Counted from the stretch's first letter, positions 51,782-61,026 are shown. The stretch: 64,000 nucleotides of DNA from Candidatus Altimarinota bacterium (GCA_020631075.1 JAHDHX010000001.1:166331-230330); one strand, 5' to 3'. The notes: a model not told the origin generated them from the sequence alone. Numbers and translations are program-made.

Positions 51782-53893
51782 CTAGTTGAGGCCTTTCATG
51801 CTCAGGCGCATACGGCCCATCTTGTCAGATCCTTTGTATTTCACACGGATGATATCCCCCTCCGACACGACGTCTGACGGTGAAGCGACGTGGCCTTCAC
51901 TCATCTCACTGACGTGCACGAGGGCTTCTTTACCCGGGAGGTAGGCCACAAACGCTCCAAAGTCGGTCACTTTCACTACTTTGGCTTGCTCAAAGATGTC
52001 CCCGATTTCTGGTTTGTAGAGCATACTCTGAATATGGGCGATGGCCGCGTCAGCGTTTGACTGGTTGACGGAGGTGATCATGACCAGTCCACTGTCTTCG
52101 ATGTCGATTTTCACTTCGTAGTCAGCAACAATCTTTTGAATGGTTTCCCCACCTTTTCCGATCACGATCCGAATGTCTTCGGGGTCGATCATAAACGAGT
52201 CAATGCGCGGAGCGTATTCGTTCATCTGGGAGCGCGACTCGGGGATGGCGGCCACCATCGCGTCGAGGATTTCATTTCGCGCGGTGTGGGCTTGGCCGAG
52301 GGCTTCACGCAGAAGCTCAATCTTGAGGCCTTTGACCTTAATGTCGAGCTGCAGAGCGGTAATACCTTCACGACCACCAGTGACTTTCAGGTCCATGTCG
52401 CCGTCGAAGTCTTCAAATCCTTGGATATCCGTCAGGATGCGATAGTCACCTGTGGCTTCGTCCATCATCAGCCCCATGGCTACGCCTGCGATGGGCTCTT
52501 TGATCGGGACGCCGCCGTCCATCAGCGCCAAGGTGGAGCCACAGACAGACGCCATCGAGCTCGAACCATTACAGGTCAAGATTTCTGACACGACGCGCAT
52601 GAAATAGGGCCAGTTGTCTTCGACGTACGGCAAGACGGGCTCAAGCGCGCGCTGAGCAAGGGCCCCGTGGCCGATTTCGCGGCGGCCAGGTGAGCGCAAA
52701 CGGCGGATTTCACCGACGGAGAAAGGAGGGAAGTTATAATGATGGAGGTATTGTTGCTTAAACTCTGGGCGGTCGGCGTCGTCGAGGAGTTTGAAATCAG
52801 ACGGTGAGCCGAGTGTCAGCACACTGAATGATTGGGTTTCACCACGCTGAAAGAGGGCGCAGCCGTGTAATCGCTCAAATAGGCCGACCTCGACGTGGAG
52901 TGGTCGAACCTCCGTGGCGGAACGACCATCGATCCGCTTCCCTTCCGTGAAGACTCGCTCGCGCATCCGACGTACATACAGCTTGTGCATGGCTTTTTTC
53001 AGGTCTTTGGCGCTGAGCTCTTCGGCTTCCACCTGCGCGGCGAAGTGCGCGAGGAGCTTATCTTCTGCAGCCTGCATTTTGGCTTTGATGTCTTTTTTGG
53101 TTTCGCCTTGGATGCTGTCTATGTCGGTGGCGGTCAGTGCTTGCTGGACTTGTTCTGTCAGGTCTTGGCCCGTGTCGCCCAGGCTGGCTTCACGCTGGGT
53201 GACTTCGTGCTGGGCGACGAAGTCGATTTGCAGCTGACAGAGGGCCTGAATGTGCTGATGGGCAAACTCCAGCCCAGCGAGCATCTCGTCAGCGGTCAGA
53301 AGGTTTGCGCCTGCTTCCACCATAGTGATGGCGTCGGTGGTGCCCGCGACCATGAGGGAGAGGCCATAGGCTTTGACTTCCTCGTGGGTGGGGTTGAGAA
53401 TGAATTGGCCGTTAGCGTCCCGCCCAACGTGCACGCCTGACACTGGTGCTTCGAGGGGCATACCCGCCATGAGGCACGCGCAAGAAGCCCCTGTGATGGT
53501 CATCGGGGCGATCGACCGTAGGCCGTCAGATTGCCAGAGGTAGGCAATGATTTGCACTTCGTTTTTTATGCCTTTGGGAAACATGGGCCGTAGAGGGCGG
53601 TCGGTCATCCGACTAGTGAGGATAGCTGATTCTGGTGGTCGGGCTTCACGTTTCATGAACCGTGAGCCTTTGATCTTGCCGCTGGAGTAGAATTTTGGTT
53701 CGTAGTCGACTGTCAGAGCAAAGAAATCGAGGCCTTCTGGGGCTTTGTCGGACATCATCGCGGAGACGAAGATGACGTTATCGCCGTAGCGCAGGGTCAG
53801 CGCGCCTTGTGACTGGTGGGCGAAGCGGCCTGACTCAAACGTGAAAGGGGTGCCGAGGAGGTCAAGTGACTGGGTGCGGATGGTGGAAGGCAT
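51782..53893 (-). CDS. pnp: Polynucleotide phosphorylase
   Basis: Phosphorolytic 3'-5' exoribonuclease. The 703-residue protein has both RNase PH domains (GRFAHQSQGALTLRYGDNVI and GETQSFSVLTLGS), DMDLKVTGGREGITALQLDIK in the second core, then a KH domain (DPEDIRIVIGKGGETIQKIV) and an S1 domain (GDIFEQAKVVKVTDFGAFVAYLPGKEALVHVSEM). The start at 53893 is fixed by the conserved N-terminal IRTQSLDLLG. The 184-base leader from rpsO holds two stem-loops with T-runs. This stretch has less G/C strand bias than most of the window, as expected for a well-expressed gene. Confidence 0.96.
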   Translation of the reverse strand: MPSTIRTQSLDLLGTPFTFESGRFAHQSQGALTLRYGDNVIFVSAMMSDKAPEGLDFFALTVDYEPKFYSSGKIKGSRFMKREARPPESAILTSRMTDRPLRPMFPKGIKNEVQIIAYLWQSDGLRSIAPMTITGASCACLMAGMPLEAPVSGVHVGRDANGQFILNPTHEEVKAYGLSLMVAGTTDAITMVEAGANLLTADEMLAGLEFAHQHIQALCQLQIDFVAQHEVTQREASLGDTGQDLTEQVQQALTATDIDSIQGETKKDIKAKMQAAEDKLLAHFAAQVEAEELSAKDLKKAMHKLYVRRMRERVFTEGKRIDGRSATEVRPLHVEVGLFERLHGCALFQRGETQSFSVLTLGSPSDFKLLDDADRPEFKQQYLHHYNFPPFSVGEIRRLRSPGRREIGHGALAQRALEPVLPYVEDNWPYFMRVVSEILTCNGSSSMASVCGSTLALMDGGVPIKEPIAGVAMGLMMDEATGDYRILTDIQGFEDFDGDMDLKVTGGREGITALQLDIKVKGLKIELLREALGQAHTARNEILDAMVAAIPESRSQMNEYAPRIDSFMIDPEDIRIVIGKGGETIQKIVADYEVKIDIEDSGLVMITSVNQSNADAAIAHIQSMLYKPEIGDIFEQAKVVKVTDFGAFVAYLPGKEALVHVSEMSEGHVASPSDVVSEGDIIRVKYKGSDKMGRMRLSMKGLN

Positions 53894-53931
53894 AGCGAAG
53901 GACGAAAGAAAGATAGGACAGAGGGGAAACA

Positions 53932-53958
53932 GCAAAAAGCGAGGGGGTGACCCTCGCT
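53932..53958 (-). terminator. Terminator-like hairpin in the pnp leader
   Basis: On the - strand AGCGAGGG and CCCTCGCT form a perfect 8-bp stem with a 5-base loop, followed by TTTTT, 39 bases before the pnp ATG. It would end transcription just before pnp unless overcome, or serve as an RNase III or PNPase autoregulation site. Confidence 0.6.
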
Positions 53959-54034
53959 CTGATCATGACTGGGCGGTGTGGCTGCCTCTGACACCAATGA
54001 TCAAAAAGGTGAGAGAGAGGCAGAATGCGGCCCC

Positions 54035-54072
54035 GAAAAGAAAAAAGAGAGAGTGCGAAAGATTGCACACTC
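54035..54072 (-). terminator. Intrinsic terminator after rpsO
   Basis: On the - strand GAGTG and CACTC with an inner GC/GC pair form a short stem just after the rpsO stop, followed by TCTCTCTTTTTTCTTTTC. It would separate rpsO from pnp or make read-through partial. Confidence 0.65.
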
Positions 54073-54077
54073 GGGAA

Positions 54078-54341
54078 TTACTTCCGTAGGCCGAGGTTTT
54101 TGATGACACTCGCGTACTCACTGTAACTGCGGAGTTTCAGGTATCGGAGGAGCTTTGTCCGTCGGCCGACCATTTTGATCAACCCACGTCGGGAGTGGTC
54201 ATCTTTATGATGTGTTTTGAGATGTTCGGTCAGGTGGGCGATCTTTTCGGTCAAGATGGCGACTTGCACCTGAGCGGAGCCAGTGTCTTTCCCATGAGTC
54301 TGGTACTTTTTGATCACCTGCTTTTTTGCGTCTTTTTGCAT
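54078..54341 (-). CDS. rpsO: Ribosomal protein uS15
   Basis: An 87-residue 30S protein binding 16S rRNA. Family marks are [41 protein letters not shown] and [13 protein letters not shown]. The N-terminus ([20 protein letters not shown]) is normal. The rpsO-pnp order is widely conserved in bacteria, but here two hairpins with T-runs lie between them. It is divergent from the DsbA-like lipoprotein gene. Confidence 0.96.
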   Translation of the reverse strand: MQKDAKKQVIKKYQTHGKDTGSAQVQVAILTEKIAHLTEHLKTHHKDDHSRRGLIKMVGRRTKLLRYLKLRSYSEYASVIKNLGLRK

Positions 54342-54374
54342 GAAGGAGGGCGTAAGGGTAAAAATTCATGGCTG

Positions 54375-54402
54375 ACTTTATGCGCTGGGGAGGGGCTGTC
54401 AA
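54375..54402 (-). promoter_or_regulatory. Promoter of rpsO
   Basis: On the - strand TTGACA (54402-54397) and TAAAGT (54380-54375) are 16 bases apart, giving a start about 27 bases before the rpsO ATG. Confidence 0.7.
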
Positions 54403-54419
54403 AGCGGATGGGGGGGATT

Positions 54420-54448
54420 TTGACCTGTGAGGGGGAGTGGGGTAGGGT
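54420..54448 (+). promoter_or_regulatory. Candidate leaderless promoter of the DsbA-like gene
   Basis: TTGACC (54420-54425) and TAGGGT (54443-54448) are 17 bases apart; the ATG is eight bases after the -10 box, so the message would carry almost no leader. Confidence 0.5.
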
Positions 54449-54456
54449 GTAACACG

Positions 54457-55149
54457 ATGAAACAAACATGGGTAATTGGTTGCGTGGTGCTGGTGCTGAT
54501 GGGGTGTACGATCGGGCAAGACTTGGGGGAAATAGAGTCACGGACTGCGACCAAGAATGAAACCCTGCTGGGGGTAGAAGCCAAAACAGCGGAGGCAGAA
54601 CCGCAGGCCAAGCAAGCCCTGACGGGGATGAACGCCCCGACGCAGAGCACGAAGCCCCCAGTGGCAGAGGCCGCTAAGGTCGACACCGAGGCAGGGAAGA
54701 TCGTTGTGCGGGAGTATTTTGATTTTGGGTGTGGGTACTGCAAGCGGCTGGGCGAAGTGCTGACAGAGATTGTAAATGAACGTGACGACGTGGAAGTGGT
54801 GGCGCGGCACTTTGTGGTGCATCCGCAATACACCGCCGTGCATCGGGCGTCTATCTGCGCTGGTGACCAAGGGCAATTCGCAAATTTTCATGACACGTAC
54901 TTTGCGCAGTACTTTGGTCGCACGGACCAAGGCACGATTGAGAAAATTATCGCCAGCCTGTCCCTCGACACTGAGATGTACAATGCTTGCATGGCGTCGG
55001 ACTTGCCTGACACGACTATTGCTCAGCATACCTACGAAGCGCAGCTGCTGGGGGCTCGGGGGACGCCTTTCATGATCGTCAACAACGACGTACGGTTGCC
55101 TGGTGCCAAAACCAAAGCCGAGATAGAGGCGGTGCTCGACACGCTCTAG
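54457..55149 (+). CDS. DsbA/thioredoxin-fold lipoprotein
   Basis: A 230-residue extracytoplasmic thiol-disulfide protein. The lipobox LVLMGC at residues 12-17 follows a short basic and hydrophobic leader (MKQTWVIGCVV), so the mature protein is probably lipid-anchored. An Ala/Glu/Thr-rich linker runs to about residue 75. The DsbA-like domain has the active site FDFGCGYCKRL near residue 88, a helical insertion (RASICAGDQGQFANFHDTYF) and the cis-Pro loop LGARGTPFMIVN. It could oxidise or isomerise disulfides in the exported proteins of this genome. Ten bases separate it from rsmA. Confidence 0.9.
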   Translation: MKQTWVIGCVVLVLMGCTIGQDLGEIESRTATKNETLLGVEAKTAEAEPQAKQALTGMNAPTQSTKPPVAEAAKVDTEAGKIVVREYFDFGCGYCKRLGEVLTEIVNERDDVEVVARHFVVHPQYTAVHRASICAGDQGQFANFHDTYFAQYFGRTDQGTIEKIIASLSLDTEMYNACMASDLPDTTIAQHTYEAQLLGARGTPFMIVNNDVRLPGAKTKAEIEAVLDTL

Positions 55150-55158
55150 TGGCATTCA

Positions 55159-55998
55159 ATGAAAAAAAAACGACCAAACAATCGCGGCCGACGAAGAACA
55201 GCGGCAGGCCGTTTTGCCAAGAAATCGCTGGGGCAGAATTTTCTCATTGATGCTGGGGTGAGAGAGGCGATCCTTGACGCGGGGGGTGACCTGCAGGCGG
55301 CGCACGTGCTGGAGATCGGCCCTGGGTTGGGGGCCCTGACGAAGCCACTGCTCGACCGAGCGAGGCATCTGACGGCGGTGGAACTCGACCAGCGGGCGGT
55401 GCGGCGACTGACGACCCAGCTGGGGGGCCGTGAAAATTTCACCCTCATTCCCGCGGATTTTTTAGACTGGGACTTGGGGGGGTATTTTGGCGAAAAGCCT
55501 TATGTCTGCATCGCCAATATTCCGTATAATATTACGAACCCGATCATCCGCAAACTGCTGAGTGACCGAGCCCACCAACCCGAATTTGCCCTGCTGATGG
55601 TGCAGAAAGAAGTGGGTGAAAAAATCTGTTGTAAAAAGGGGAAGCGGTCGATCTTGTCACTTTCGGTCGAGATCTACGCCACGGCGGAAATAGTGGTGGC
55701 GGTGCCGCGGGGGTGCTTTGACCCTGTGCCAGGGGTTGACTCGGTGGTGATCAAGCTCACGGTTCGCCCAGAGCCACTGGTGCCACTCACGCTGGAGCGA
55801 GACTTTTTCACTGTGGTGCAGGCGGGCTTTGCCCAGCGACGAAAAAAGCTCGGCAATGCGCTGGGGAGTTTTTTTGGGGATGTGGGGCCGGGGGCGAGTC
55901 GACTGCTGGGCGAAATAGACCCCAACCGTCGGGCAGAGACCCTGACAGTGGCGGAGTGGATGGCAGTGGCGGAGCGGCTGGGGGTAATGAAAGACTGA
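55159..55998 (+). CDS. rsmA: 16S rRNA dimethyladenosine transferase RsmA/KsgA
   Basis: SAM-dependent enzyme dimethylating two adenines near the 3' end of 16S rRNA. The 279-residue protein has KKSLGQNFLID, the SAM loop VLEIGPGLGALT, the acidic LTAVELDQRAV and the catalytic NIPYNITNPIIRKLL. A Lys/Arg-rich N-terminal extension of about 20 residues (MKKKRPNNRGRRRTAAGRFA) is likely an extra RNA contact. The C-terminal helical domain is present. It probably shares a transcript with the DsbA-like gene. Confidence 0.96.
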   Translation: MKKKRPNNRGRRRTAAGRFAKKSLGQNFLIDAGVREAILDAGGDLQAAHVLEIGPGLGALTKPLLDRARHLTAVELDQRAVRRLTTQLGGRENFTLIPADFLDWDLGGYFGEKPYVCIANIPYNITNPIIRKLLSDRAHQPEFALLMVQKEVGEKICCKKGKRSILSLSVEIYATAEIVVAVPRGCFDPVPGVDSVVIKLTVRPEPLVPLTLERDFFTVVQAGFAQRRKKLGNALGSFFGDVGPGASRLLGEIDPNRRAETLTVAEWMAVAERLGVMKD

Positions 55999-55999
55999 G

Positions 56000-56329
56000 C
56001 TAGGCCCCTCTGAAAGGTTTGGCTACGCCATTTTGGTCATACCGTACTTGCTCAAACTGGGTGGTGTCACAGCGTTGCTGACTGAGGGGGCTATAGCAGT
56101 CGGCCTCCTTTAATGAAGCTGTTTTCTGCTGCTGGTGGTGGTTGCCCGTGCCAGTAGTCACTGCTGGATGGTTGGCTTTGTGAGGGGGGGGTGGTCGCTG
56201 CGCGGCTGGTCGGCCATATTTACGGTCGGGCGTCATCACGGCTCGCCAAACGGCTCCGAGCAGCTTGCCGCTACCTCGTCGCAGGGTGACTGCTGCCAAG
56301 CCGAGTAGTATTTTCCCCAGAAAATTCAT
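56000..56329 (-). CDS. Hypothetical small protein with N-terminal hydrophobic segment
   Basis: A 109-residue frame I do not recognise. The first 20 or so residues (MNFLGKILLGLAAVTLRRGS) could form a membrane anchor or amphipathic helix; the rest is polar, with Pro, His and Gln-rich stretches (AAQRPPPPHKANH) and two Cys. It fills the gap between rsmA and the PfkB kinase gene in the direction of the latter, which supports it as a real gene, but codon evidence is modest. It may be a spurious frame. Confidence 0.4.
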   Translation of the reverse strand: MNFLGKILLGLAAVTLRRGSGKLLGAVWRAVMTPDRKYGRPAAQRPPPPHKANHPAVTTGTGNHHQQQKTASLKEADCYSPLSQQRCDTTQFEQVRYDQNGVAKPFRGA

Positions 56330-56346
56330 GTGTCTATTTTATGCTT

Positions 56347-57399
56347 TTACTTGGATTTACTGGTCATCTGGTCATAGGTCAGGAGTCCTTCCTGTCCGCC
56401 GAAGACCTGAATGCAGGCTTCGGCGTTGCGCCCGCCCCAGCGGAGCTGCTGCGGGAGGGGGAGGCCGTGTGCGATAGCGGCGGTGATGCCGCAGCCAAAG
56501 CTGTCACCTGCGCCGAGGGTGCTGACTGGGCGCTGGGCACTGGGATGGACAAAGTACCGCTGCCCTGTTTGGGTGTGGGCCTGGGCCCCGCGAGAGCCGT
56601 CGGTGATGATGACCTGGCCGACGCCGTAGTCGAGAAAGGCGCTGGCCAGTGGGGTGGTGTCGTGCAGATGGGTGATGATGCTGGGTGGGGTGTCTGTCAA
56701 TGAGGGCGTGATGACTTCGTCCCACTGGGGGGAGAGCGCTGCCCACGGTTGCTGCGGGCACGTCTGCCCGAGGAAGGCTTCGGCTTCTTCGACATTGAGG
56801 ATGAGGGTGTCGATGCTGCCGAGCATCGGCGCAAAGTAGTCAGCACCTTGGGCAAACTGGGTGCGACCTGGGTTCCAACTGACAAACTGGTCGCTGGCTT
56901 TTTTCCAGTAGGGGATTTCAAAGAGGCACTCTTCGGCGTCGGCGTAGAGGTGGCTGACATAGAGCCCGCGGCTGAGGGGAGCATTATAGAGGCTCTCGCG
57001 GTCGAGTCGGGGGCTGAGGGAACGTTGGTAGAGGATCGTCCGTCGGCCGTCAGGGAGCATCAGCACCACGGAGTAGGTGGTGGGGCCGCTGGGGTCAACG
57101 GTGAGAGACTGCGTGTTGACCCCAGCACGTTGCAGCTGCCGTAGGGCAAACTGGCCGTGCTCGTCACCCCCGACCACCCCCAGGCACGTCGTGCGCAGGG
57201 CCAGGCGGCTCAGGCCGACAGCGACGTTGGCCGCGCAGCCACCACAGTGCGAGAAGATCTGTTCGATTTGGATTTTGGCCCCGATAGGCAGTGTGATGAG
57301 CTCTTCGTCGGCAATGACCTGTGTGGTGAGGGCCTGTGGCACGATGAACTGGTCAACGGTGATCGACCCAAGGGTGAGGACGTCAAACTGGTAAGGCAT
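56347..57399 (-). CDS. PfkB-family carbohydrate or nucleoside kinase
   Basis: A 350-residue ribokinase-fold enzyme. The N-terminal signature is HCGGCAANVAVGLSRLALRT near residue 52, and the C-terminal active site is STLGAGDSFGCGITAAI, with catalytic Asp in GAGDS near residue 296. The middle has VVLMLPDGRRTILYQRS, typical of sugar-kinase lid strands. The substrate (ribose, fructose-6-phosphate, adenosine or other) cannot be assigned from the visible residues. The ATG at 57399 lies six bases after an extended -10 box, so the message is probably leaderless. Confidence 0.88.
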   Translation of the reverse strand: MPYQFDVLTLGSITVDQFIVPQALTTQVIADEELITLPIGAKIQIEQIFSHCGGCAANVAVGLSRLALRTTCLGVVGGDEHGQFALRQLQRAGVNTQSLTVDPSGPTTYSVVLMLPDGRRTILYQRSLSPRLDRESLYNAPLSRGLYVSHLYADAEECLFEIPYWKKASDQFVSWNPGRTQFAQGADYFAPMLGSIDTLILNVEEAEAFLGQTCPQQPWAALSPQWDEVITPSLTDTPPSIITHLHDTTPLASAFLDYGVGQVIITDGSRGAQAHTQTGQRYFVHPSAQRPVSTLGAGDSFGCGITAAIAHGLPLPQQLRWGGRNAEACIQVFGGQEGLLTYDQMTSKSK

Positions 57400-57405
57400 C
57401 AGGAC

Positions 57406-57411
57406 ATTATA
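57406..57411 (-). promoter_or_regulatory. Extended -10 box, leaderless promoter of the PfkB-type kinase
   Basis: TGCTATAAT on the - strand ends six bases before the ATG at 57399, the same spacing as in the genes at 34949 and 60949. Confidence 0.6.
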
Positions 57412-57425
57412 GCATGAGAAACAGC

Positions 57426-59777
57426 CTAACGCACGCCGTAGACCTCACGCGGTTTGGCCCCGCGGGAGGGCCCGATGACGCCACGTTTTTCCATCTGGTC
57501 GAGGATGCGGGCGGCGCGGGCGTAGCCGATCTCCAGCCGACGTTGCATGAAGCTGGCACTGGCCTTGCCTGTCTCGATGATGAGTTTGACGGCGTCTTCG
57601 TATAACGGGTCGAGGTCGGCGTCAGCGACGGTTTCGGTGCCAGCGGTCAGCACACCACCTTTGGCCATGCCCTCGATGGACTGACTGGTGATTTCATCAT
57701 TGGCGATCATTTCGGGGAATTGCAGTTTGATGTGGTTGGTGATGCGCTCGACTTCTTCGTTGCTGATGTAGATGCCCTGAATGCGGGTGAGGTCGCCTGA
57801 GTTTCCGTCCAGTGCGAGCATGTCGCCGAATCCGAGCAAGTCTTCGGCGCCGACGCCGTCGATGATGGTGCGGCTGTCGATGCCTGACGAGACGCGGAAG
57901 GCTATCCGTGCGGGGAGGTTGGCTTTAATGAGGCCCGTGACGACGTCGACACTCGGGCGTTGGGTGGCGATCATTAGGTGCATGCCGACGGCTCGGGCCA
58001 TCTGGGCGATGCGGCAGATGGCCGCTTCGACGTCTTTGCCTGCGACCATCATGAGGTCAGCCAACTCGTCGATGACGATGACGATAAAGGGCTCTTTGAC
58101 GCCTTCGTCTTTGAATTTCTCGTTGTATTCGCTGATGTTGCGACAGCGGGCTTCGGCGAACCGTTTGTAGCGGCGGTTCATCTCGGCCACGGCCCAGGCG
58201 AGGGCTGAGACACTTTTCTCGGGCTCAACGATGACGGGTGTGAGGAGGTGGGGGAGGTTATTGTACAGGGAGAGCTCGACGCGTTTGGGGTCGACGAGGA
58301 TGAGCTTGAGGTCGTCGGGGGAGTTTTGCCAGAGGAGGGAACAGAGGAAGGCGTTCATCGCGACGGATTTCCCTGAACCTGTCTTCCCAGCGATCAGCAG
58401 GTGGGGCATCTTGGCCAGGTCGATCACGATGGGTTTGCCCGCGACGTCACGCCCGACGGCTAGGCGGAGCTGGGCCTGTGACTCGCGCCAAGGGGTGGAA
58501 GTGAGAATTTCACGCGCGCCGACTACGGCTCGATCAGCGTTGGGGATTTCTATCCCGACGAGGGACTTCCCGCGGATGGGGGCTTCGATCCGTAGACTGG
58601 TGGCGGCCAGTGCGAGGGCGAGGTCGTTTTTGAGGCTGGTGATCTTGGTCAGTTTGACGCCTGCGGCTGGTTCGAGTGTAAACTGGGTGACGGTGGGCCC
58701 GACGTGCACTGAGCGCATCTCCACCAAGATGCCAAACTGTTCGAGCTTCTCGCGGATGACTTCGGCCTGACGGCGGAGCTCAACTTCGTCGACGGTGATG
58801 GTGGCGGGGTTGTCACGCAGGAGGTCGATGCTGGGGGGCTGCCAGGGGGCGGTGAAGTGCTTGTTTTTGGCTTCGGTGAGGGGGTCGACGGGTTGCAGGT
58901 CGACTGACTGTGGGGCGGGCGGGGTGTCGGGGGACTTGGTGGAGTCGACGATCTGTAGCTGGTTGGTGAAGTGCTTCTTGGGTGAGGTGTCGGGGTCGGT
59001 GACTGAAGGAGTGTCTTCGGTGACAGTGTCGGGGTTTTCCTCTGTGCTGGTGCGGCGCCGACTGTTTTTGCTGGTGGTGGTGTCGGCGGGTTGGCTCTGG
59101 AAGAGGTCAGTCAGGAGGTCGTGTCCGAGGCGCAGGACGTCCGACAGGCGGAAGTGGAACCCAAACATGGCCCCACCCCAGAGCCCCAGCAAGAGGAGGA
59201 GGCCTGTGGACAGGTCGCCAAAGAACTTCCGCAAGAAGACGGTGACGGCAAAGCCCACGGCACCGCCGTAGTGGCTGGCTTGGGCGAGCATCTCGCTGTA
59301 GGGGGACGCCAAGTGCACTAGCCCCACGAGGGAAAGCAAGAAGACCAGCACGCCAGCGACCTGCAGGGTGGGCAGGAACTGAGGCCGACGGATGAGGATG
59401 CCCCCGCCCAGCGCGATGAACCCCACCGGCAGCAGCCAGCGCATGACCCCCAAGAGCGACGTGAACTGAGTGGTGAGCCAGCGGGAGATGTCCGCCGAAC
59501 CGAAGTAGATGGCCAAAAAGGCGATGCCGAGGCCGATGCAGCCCACGCCCCAGAGCTCGATCTGGAATGATTCGCCGTAGATTTCGTCTTCGTAGGCGAT
59601 AGCGTCCTTGGTGCGCTGGAGTTTGTGCTTGGCTTTGAGTTTGATTTTCTCACGGGTGGCGGATTTTTTTTCTTTTTCGCGCTCCTTTTTTAGCAGCAGT
59701 TTGAGCTTGCGGTTGGCTTCCCTTTCGATGACTCGTTTGGGGATCTTGACACTGGGGGTGGCACGTCGTTTGGGCAT
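57426..59777 (-). CDS. ftsK: FtsK/SpoIIIE DNA translocase
   Basis: Membrane-anchored motor that moves chromosome DNA at the division septum. The 783-residue protein has a basic coiled N-terminus, four hydrophobic segments (about residues 75-205), a Ser/Thr/Asp-rich linker, then the motor: VEMRSVHVGPTVTQFTLEPA, Walker A IAGKTGSGKSVAMNAFL near residue 466, Walker B FIVIVIDELADLMM, and a C-terminal gamma winged-helix domain (YEDAVKLIIETGKASASFMQ). The linker is shorter than in E. coli FtsK. It sits among division genes (ftsB, ftsQ). Confidence 0.95.
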   Translation of the reverse strand: MPKRRATPSVKIPKRVIEREANRKLKLLLKKEREKEKKSATREKIKLKAKHKLQRTKDAIAYEDEIYGESFQIELWGVGCIGLGIAFLAIYFGSADISRWLTTQFTSLLGVMRWLLPVGFIALGGGILIRRPQFLPTLQVAGVLVFLLSLVGLVHLASPYSEMLAQASHYGGAVGFAVTVFLRKFFGDLSTGLLLLLGLWGGAMFGFHFRLSDVLRLGHDLLTDLFQSQPADTTTSKNSRRRTSTEENPDTVTEDTPSVTDPDTSPKKHFTNQLQIVDSTKSPDTPPAPQSVDLQPVDPLTEAKNKHFTAPWQPPSIDLLRDNPATITVDEVELRRQAEVIREKLEQFGILVEMRSVHVGPTVTQFTLEPAAGVKLTKITSLKNDLALALAATSLRIEAPIRGKSLVGIEIPNADRAVVGAREILTSTPWRESQAQLRLAVGRDVAGKPIVIDLAKMPHLLIAGKTGSGKSVAMNAFLCSLLWQNSPDDLKLILVDPKRVELSLYNNLPHLLTPVIVEPEKSVSALAWAVAEMNRRYKRFAEARCRNISEYNEKFKDEGVKEPFIVIVIDELADLMMVAGKDVEAAICRIAQMARAVGMHLMIATQRPSVDVVTGLIKANLPARIAFRVSSGIDSRTIIDGVGAEDLLGFGDMLALDGNSGDLTRIQGIYISNEEVERITNHIKLQFPEMIANDEITSQSIEGMAKGGVLTAGTETVADADLDPLYEDAVKLIIETGKASASFMQRRLEIGYARAARILDQMEKRGVIGPSRGAKPREVYGVR

Positions 59778-59833
59778 TTCACCTTGGACTGTACCAATTT
59801 TTTATTCGGGGTAAATAGTGGAAATTCGCTTTT

Positions 59834-60949
59834 TTACGCTTGTGGGTATAAAACTTGCCCGTGGTCGACGAGGTCGATGTCGAGTCGCTGCCGTATGCCT
59901 TGCAGGCGGCCTGTGCGGACAAGGATTTGCTTGCGGTGGTAGAGGTTGAGCACGATGAACATCAACCCGAGGAGAAGCGGCAGCAAGATGGGAATCTGAT
60001 TAAATTGCAGGAGGGAATTAAACACGGCGTGGATGACCATAGCCAGCAGCATCCCTTCCATGAGTTTTTCTTCGTGGTACAGCGTTTCGCCTTTCAGGTG
60101 CAGCACGCGGTGGAGCCACTCAAAAATGGGGTGCTGGTTGTTTTTGACTTCTTGCTGGTAGATTTCGTGGCTGAACTTCGCCAAGCCGTAGTAGTAGCCA
60201 AAGATGGCCGAAAAGCAGACGTGCGCCGCGACTGAGATGGTCGAGCGCAGGACGTAGTAGACGCCCATCTGACTGACGGTGGGGGAGTTGCTGGTGAGGA
60301 AATCGTGCAGGTAGAGGATGTTTTCAAAAAAGGCGAACCCAAGCGCTACGATGATGGAAAAGGCGAGGGCGTCGTCTACGGATTTAATTTTTTCTTCGTC
60401 AGAGAGGCGCAGACACAGGTGCTTGATAAACTCTTCGAGCATACCCACGAGGAGGAAGAACCAGACTTTTTGGTGGAGTGAGAACTGGGCTGAGTAGGCA
60501 AACAGCCCGCACAGGATGCCCGCGGTGATGAACAAAAAGGGGCTTTCGAAGCTCTTGGTGACTTTACGCTGGTAGACAGCAAGGGTGTTGTCGCCCGTTG
60601 TCACCTCCAGCACGAGCAGTGAGAGGGCCGTGAAGACGTAGAGCCCAAACGCCACCACGATGCTGACCAAAATGAAAGCAGAAAGCTGGGGTAGGCCCGC
60701 GAAGCGCACGAGCTCGGACAGGGACTGGAAGAGGTTGATGTGCTGGAGGTGGAGGACGGCGGTGTCCCAGTAGGCTTCGTAGAGCTTGATGGGGATGACG
60801 GAAAAAATCCCCGCGAGAAAGGCCAGCACGACGTTGCGGTGTGACTCGCGGTGCTGGGTCTGAAAGAAATATATCCACCCGAGGATCGGTAACAGGGCGG
60901 CCGCGGCGTAGGCCCAAAAGATAGGTTCGGTCACAAGTGAAAGTTTCAT
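59834..60949 (-). CDS. PrsW-family intramembrane metalloprotease
   Basis: About 371 residues with roughly eight membrane helices. The family motifs are MLEEFIKHL (EExxK) near residue 182, FAFFENILYL, and AHVCFSAIFGYYYGL with the metal His, plus a later IHAVFNSLL. In Bacillus PrsW cleaves the anti-sigma factor RsiW; the substrate here is unknown. The second of two adjacent ATGs (60949) is chosen since it lies where transcription should begin. It lies 56 bases upstream of ftsK, which follows in the same direction. Confidence 0.87.
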   Translation of the reverse strand: MKLSLVTEPIFWAYAAAALLPILGWIYFFQTQHRESHRNVVLAFLAGIFSVIPIKLYEAYWDTAVLHLQHINLFQSLSELVRFAGLPQLSAFILVSIVVAFGLYVFTALSLLVLEVTTGDNTLAVYQRKVTKSFESPFLFITAGILCGLFAYSAQFSLHQKVWFFLLVGMLEEFIKHLCLRLSDEEKIKSVDDALAFSIIVALGFAFFENILYLHDFLTSNSPTVSQMGVYYVLRSTISVAAHVCFSAIFGYYYGLAKFSHEIYQQEVKNNQHPIFEWLHRVLHLKGETLYHEEKLMEGMLLAMVIHAVFNSLLQFNQIPILLPLLLGLMFIVLNLYHRKQILVRTGRLQGIRQRLDIDLVDHGQVLYPQA

Positions 60950-60955
60950 CATGCG

Positions 60956-60984
60956 ATTATACCCGAAAATGGGGGACTTGTTAA
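60956..60984 (-). promoter_or_regulatory. Leaderless promoter of the PrsW-type gene
   Basis: TTAACA (60984-60979) and a perfect TATAAT (60961-60956) are 17 bases apart on the - strand. ATG codons follow three and six bases after the -10 box, so the start of transcription falls on the second ATG at 60949. Confidence 0.8.
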
Positions 60985-61026
60985 CGCCCAAGCTAAGGAA
61001 ATATTCAGATGATAGATGAACTAATT

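Noticed and set aside
54207..54371. A 54-codon - strand frame starting just after the rpsO promoter and overlapping rpsO
   Set aside because: It overlaps the ribosomal protein gene in another frame, has no protein-like pattern and is explained by the rpsO leader.
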